From the NCBI RefSeq assembly GCF_000316515.1, contig NC_019675.1, positions 744,001 through 808,000 on the forward strand: a stretch of 64,000 nucleotides of DNA, given 5' to 3'. Below, in pieces: positions 61,969 to 64,000 of this stretch. This stretch comes from Cyanobium gracile PCC 6307. Lineage in GTDB: Bacteria > Cyanobacteriota > Cyanobacteriia > PCC-6307 > Cyanobiaceae. Position 1 is the stretch's first letter; each line of letters opens with the position of its first letter. The notes below the pieces were generated by a model, which was not told the DNA's origin, ran no database searches, and worked only from the letters and a program-made list of their open reading frames with translations. Both the position numbers and the translations under genes were made by a program.

Positions 61969-62975
61969 CCATCAGCGTGGCCCGCCACGCTGCGCCCGAG
62001 GAGCGCACCATCCCATTCGGCATGGCTCTGGCGAAGAAAGACGGGAAGATCCGCGCAGCGCTGCGCATGCTCGGCCATGGCACAGAGCGGCGCGGCCCCC
62101 AGGGCGCGACCGGTGCGGCAGATCACCTCGCTCGCCGCCGCATCGACACTGGCCCGGACGCGCAGGGCGGCGGCGAAGGCATCGGCCTGGGGATGGGCAT
62201 CGATCCAGGCGGCCGTCTCCACCAGCAGCGCCCGACTTCCTCGCACCAAGGCATCGACGGCACCGAGATGGGCGGCGGCGTGGGGATCCCGTTCCACCAG
62301 AGGCGATGCGGCCAGGGTCGAGGCGATGGCACAGGCGGCGCCGTACCAGACGGCGGCGATACCCGCAGCTCCCTGCCAGAAACCAGCACGTGCACCGTAA
62401 TCACCAGCCAGACCAACGGGGCTGGCAGGGACCCCGTCAAAGGTCACCACAGCGCACTCGGAGGCGGCCATGCCGACGGCCTTCCAGCCATCGCTCTGCA
62501 GGGTGACGCCGGTATGGTCGAGCTTGACCTGAACCAGAATCGGCTTGTTCGCCTCTGTCCAGGCGGTGATCAGGGCATGATCCACCACGGAGGCGCCAGA
62601 ACACCAGGGCTTCTGGCCAACCAGTTGGCCGCCATGGCCGTCATCCCGATAAACCAGTCGAAAGCGTGGGTCTTCGGCAGCCCAGACGCCCCACAGGCCG
62701 TCGGCCGTCCTGCCGCGCAGCTCGGCAAGAATGGCTGCCGCATCGGTGTGGCCCTCATAGAGCTTGGCCAGGGAGAGATCAAGCGCACCGATCTCCGCCA
62801 GCGCGCGCCAGCGCTCCAGGGTGGCCCCGCTGCCCGGCATCGGCAGCGTGTCCAGGCCAGCGGCGATCAGTTTGAGCATCACTTCACGGACACTCAAGCC
62901 ATCGGGCAACGGGAATGGGACGGGCCTGACGACGGTGGCAATGGCGGGGGCGAGCCGCGACGGCGTATCAAGCAT
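61956..62975 (-). CDS. acyl-CoA dehydrogenase-like flavoprotein
   Basis: A 339-residue protein with the ACAD fold. It has WGVWAAEDPRFRLVYRDDG, KPWCSGASVVDHALIT (where WITN is usual), VVTFDGVPASPVGL, and the ending RALGAAPLCAMAEHAQRCAD followed by LPVFLRQSHAEWDG. It is shorter than usual (about 380), and the usual catalytic Glu segment is not clear. Most cyanobacteria lack canonical fatty acid beta-oxidation, so this probably has a tailoring role. It overlaps the catalase stop by 8 bp and the GT gene by 13 bp. Confidence 0.82.
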   Translation of the reverse strand: MLDTPSRLAPAIATVVRPVPFPLPDGLSVREVMLKLIAAGLDTLPMPGSGATLERWRALAEIGALDLSLAKLYEGHTDAAAILAELRGRTADGLWGVWAAEDPRFRLVYRDDGHGGQLVGQKPWCSGASVVDHALITAWTEANKPILVQVKLDHTGVTLQSDGWKAVGMAASECAVVTFDGVPASPVGLAGDYGARAGFWQGAAGIAAVWYGAACAIASTLAASPLVERDPHAAAHLGAVDALVRGSRALLVETAAWIDAHPQADAFAAALRVRASVDAAASEVICRTGRALGAAPLCAMAEHAQRCADLPVFLRQSHAEWDGALLGRSVAGHADGWLL

Positions 62976-64000
62976 CGGCCCCCTCCTCACCAGCCCGCAC
63001 CCGATCCCAGAGGCGGCCATGCTTGGCCGCTTTGATGTATCCACCCACACTGCTGGCTCCGGACAGCAGCACCACGCCAGGATCGGAAGCTACTTGGGCG
63101 CGCTCGAGAATGGTCTTGGCACCCGAGCTGTAGGCCATCACCTTGCGGTGGTTGAACGCCTTCTCCAGCCATTCGGTGGTGGCTGCGGCCAGGGGCAGCG
63201 TCTTCGGTGGATCCTTCGGGGCCAGGATGGCCACCGAGTCGAAAAAGACGGACGGGGAGCCGCTCAGGGCGCCATCGGCTGGCACGAGCTTGCCGCTGGA
63301 GTCCGTGGCACCGGCGATGGAGTTGGCGACAAGGAACAGCGAAGCCTTCTCACTGTTGACACTGTCCTGCAGGGCCGTCAGCAGGGCGGGATCAAATCCA
63401 TCCAGCAGAAGTACGCCCACCTTGCGGCCCTTCAGGGTCGGTACGGCCTTGGCCAGGATGCTGAGGGCCGGCGAAGGCGTCAGCTCGCGGGGCTTGACGG
63501 CGGGTGTGATCGTGTCCGCCTCCCCTTGCATGCCGAGCGACGCCTCCACCTGGGCCTGAAGGTCCGGGTCAATGATCGCCAGATGCCCCAACATCCTGGT
63601 TCTGATGGCCTTCACTTGCACCTTGGAGAGTTCAAAGGCGAAGGCGTCGATGATGTGGGCTTGTTCAGGCTTAGTAACCGAACGAAAGAAGAGTCGGGCT
63701 TGGGAGTAGTGATCAGCGAAGGTGGAGGCGCGCTGACGAATCTTTTCACCATCCATCTGCTCAGGAATGCTGGTCGCGCCCCGATGTGGATTTTCGCGAG
63801 GCACCCCTTGATCGAGCGAATTTGGTTCATAACTCACGCGACCCTTGGGAACGTTCATCTGATGCATGCCATCGCGCTGGAAATTGTGCATCGGGCAGCG
63901 CGCCGCATTGATCGGAAGCTCATGGAAATTGGGTCCGCCGAGGCGTGTGATCTGGGTGTCCTGGTAGGAATGCAAGCGCCCCTGAAGCAGGGGATCATTC
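62968..64000 (-). CDS. katE: large-subunit monofunctional catalase, C-terminal part (5' end beyond window)
   Basis: The last 344 codons of a KatE/HPII-type haem catalase. The open frame runs to base 64000 and reads NDPLLQGRLHSYQDTQITRLGGPNF, of which SYQDTQ is the proximal haem Tyr region. NFQRDGMHQMN follows. From about 63560 to 62990 comes the flavodoxin-like extra domain of large catalases (LKGRKVGVLLLDGFDPALL, VMAYSSGAKTILE). Such catalases disproportionate hydrogen peroxide. Many picocyanobacteria rely on KatG or have no catalase, so a KatE here suggests acquisition. It appears to be the first gene visible of the operon. Confidence 0.93.
   Translation of the reverse strand, partial: NDPLLQGRLHSYQDTQITRLGGPNFHELPINAARCPMHNFQRDGMHQMNVPKGRVSYEPNSLDQGVPRENPHRGATSIPEQMDGEKIRQRASTFADHYSQARLFFRSVTKPEQAHIIDAFAFELSKVQVKAIRTRMLGHLAIIDPDLQAQVEASLGMQGEADTITPAVKPRELTPSPALSILAKAVPTLKGRKVGVLLLDGFDPALLTALQDSVNSEKASLFLVANSIAGATDSSGKLVPADGALSGSPSVFFDSVAILAPKDPPKTLPLAAATTEWLEKAFNHRKVMAYSSGAKTILERAQVASDPGVVLLSGASSVGGYIKAAKHGRLWDRVRAGEEGADA

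Overview
The window is chromosomal DNA of a high-GC picocyanobacterium of the Synechococcus/Cyanobium type. It carries phosphoribulokinase, class II fructose-bisphosphate aldolase, a thylakoid/PSI accumulation factor-like protein and several cyanobacteria-restricted families (UPF0182, DUF3685, DUF3727, the F420 ligase-like family). GC is high throughout, with a few lower-GC patches (the GGDEF gene, the pilin gene, and the methyltransferase end of the last operon). Gene density is high and many neighbours overlap by 4 bp (ATGA). I saw no tRNA, rRNA, CRISPR array or transposase.

0-15 kb is mostly housekeeping. It holds the end of ftsH, a bicupin protein, a ThrC/MoaD-like pair, a large UPF0182 membrane protein, fba, a Gfo/Idh oxidoreductase, accD, pilD, prk, leuB, lpxD and a polysaccharide deacetylase. 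15-23.5 kb is accessory: an unusual alpha/beta-hydrolase-subtilase fusion, a GAF-GGDEF protein and a cyclic-nucleotide-gated MscS channel. It continues with a decaying cluster: an AAC(3)-I-like acetyltransferase with its acetyl-CoA-binding core deleted, a short-chain dehydrogenase with an in-frame stop, and a PAP2 phosphatase with an abrupt C-terminus. 23.5-40.5 kb returns to core genes: proB, YqeG, DUF3727, ruvX, phoH, a pilin, fumC, DUF3685, a Fur-family regulator, hisA, pgsA and pdeM.

40.5-52 kb contains an NtrC-like AAA+ module fused to a NosR/NapH-type membrane iron-sulfur protein, a cyclotransferase with a membrane tail, and a 27-residue membrane peptide. It also has a NYN/OST-HTH protein, a phytase-like esterase plus Tat-exported PhoX operon, and a pair of solute-binding proteins (one with a VWA domain) on opposite strands. 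52-59.4 kb has a LpxH-like phosphoesterase, a glycosyltransferase remnant, an iron island (feoA and feoB tail to tail, then ferritin) and pstS preceded by a clear three-repeat Pho box.

The last 4.5 kb is a tightly overlapping minus-strand operon: large-subunit catalase (cut by the window end), an acyl-CoA dehydrogenase-like protein, a family 2 glycosyltransferase, a PIG-L deacetylase and a SAM methyltransferase. It looks acquired and is the best candidate here for an undescribed small-molecule pathway. The GT plus PIG-L pairing recalls mycothiol/bacillithiol assembly, and catalase suggests a redox setting. The phosphate genes (pstS, phoX, phytase-like esterase) and iron genes (feoA, feoB, ferritin, Fur) point to nutrient limitation as a main ecological pressure.
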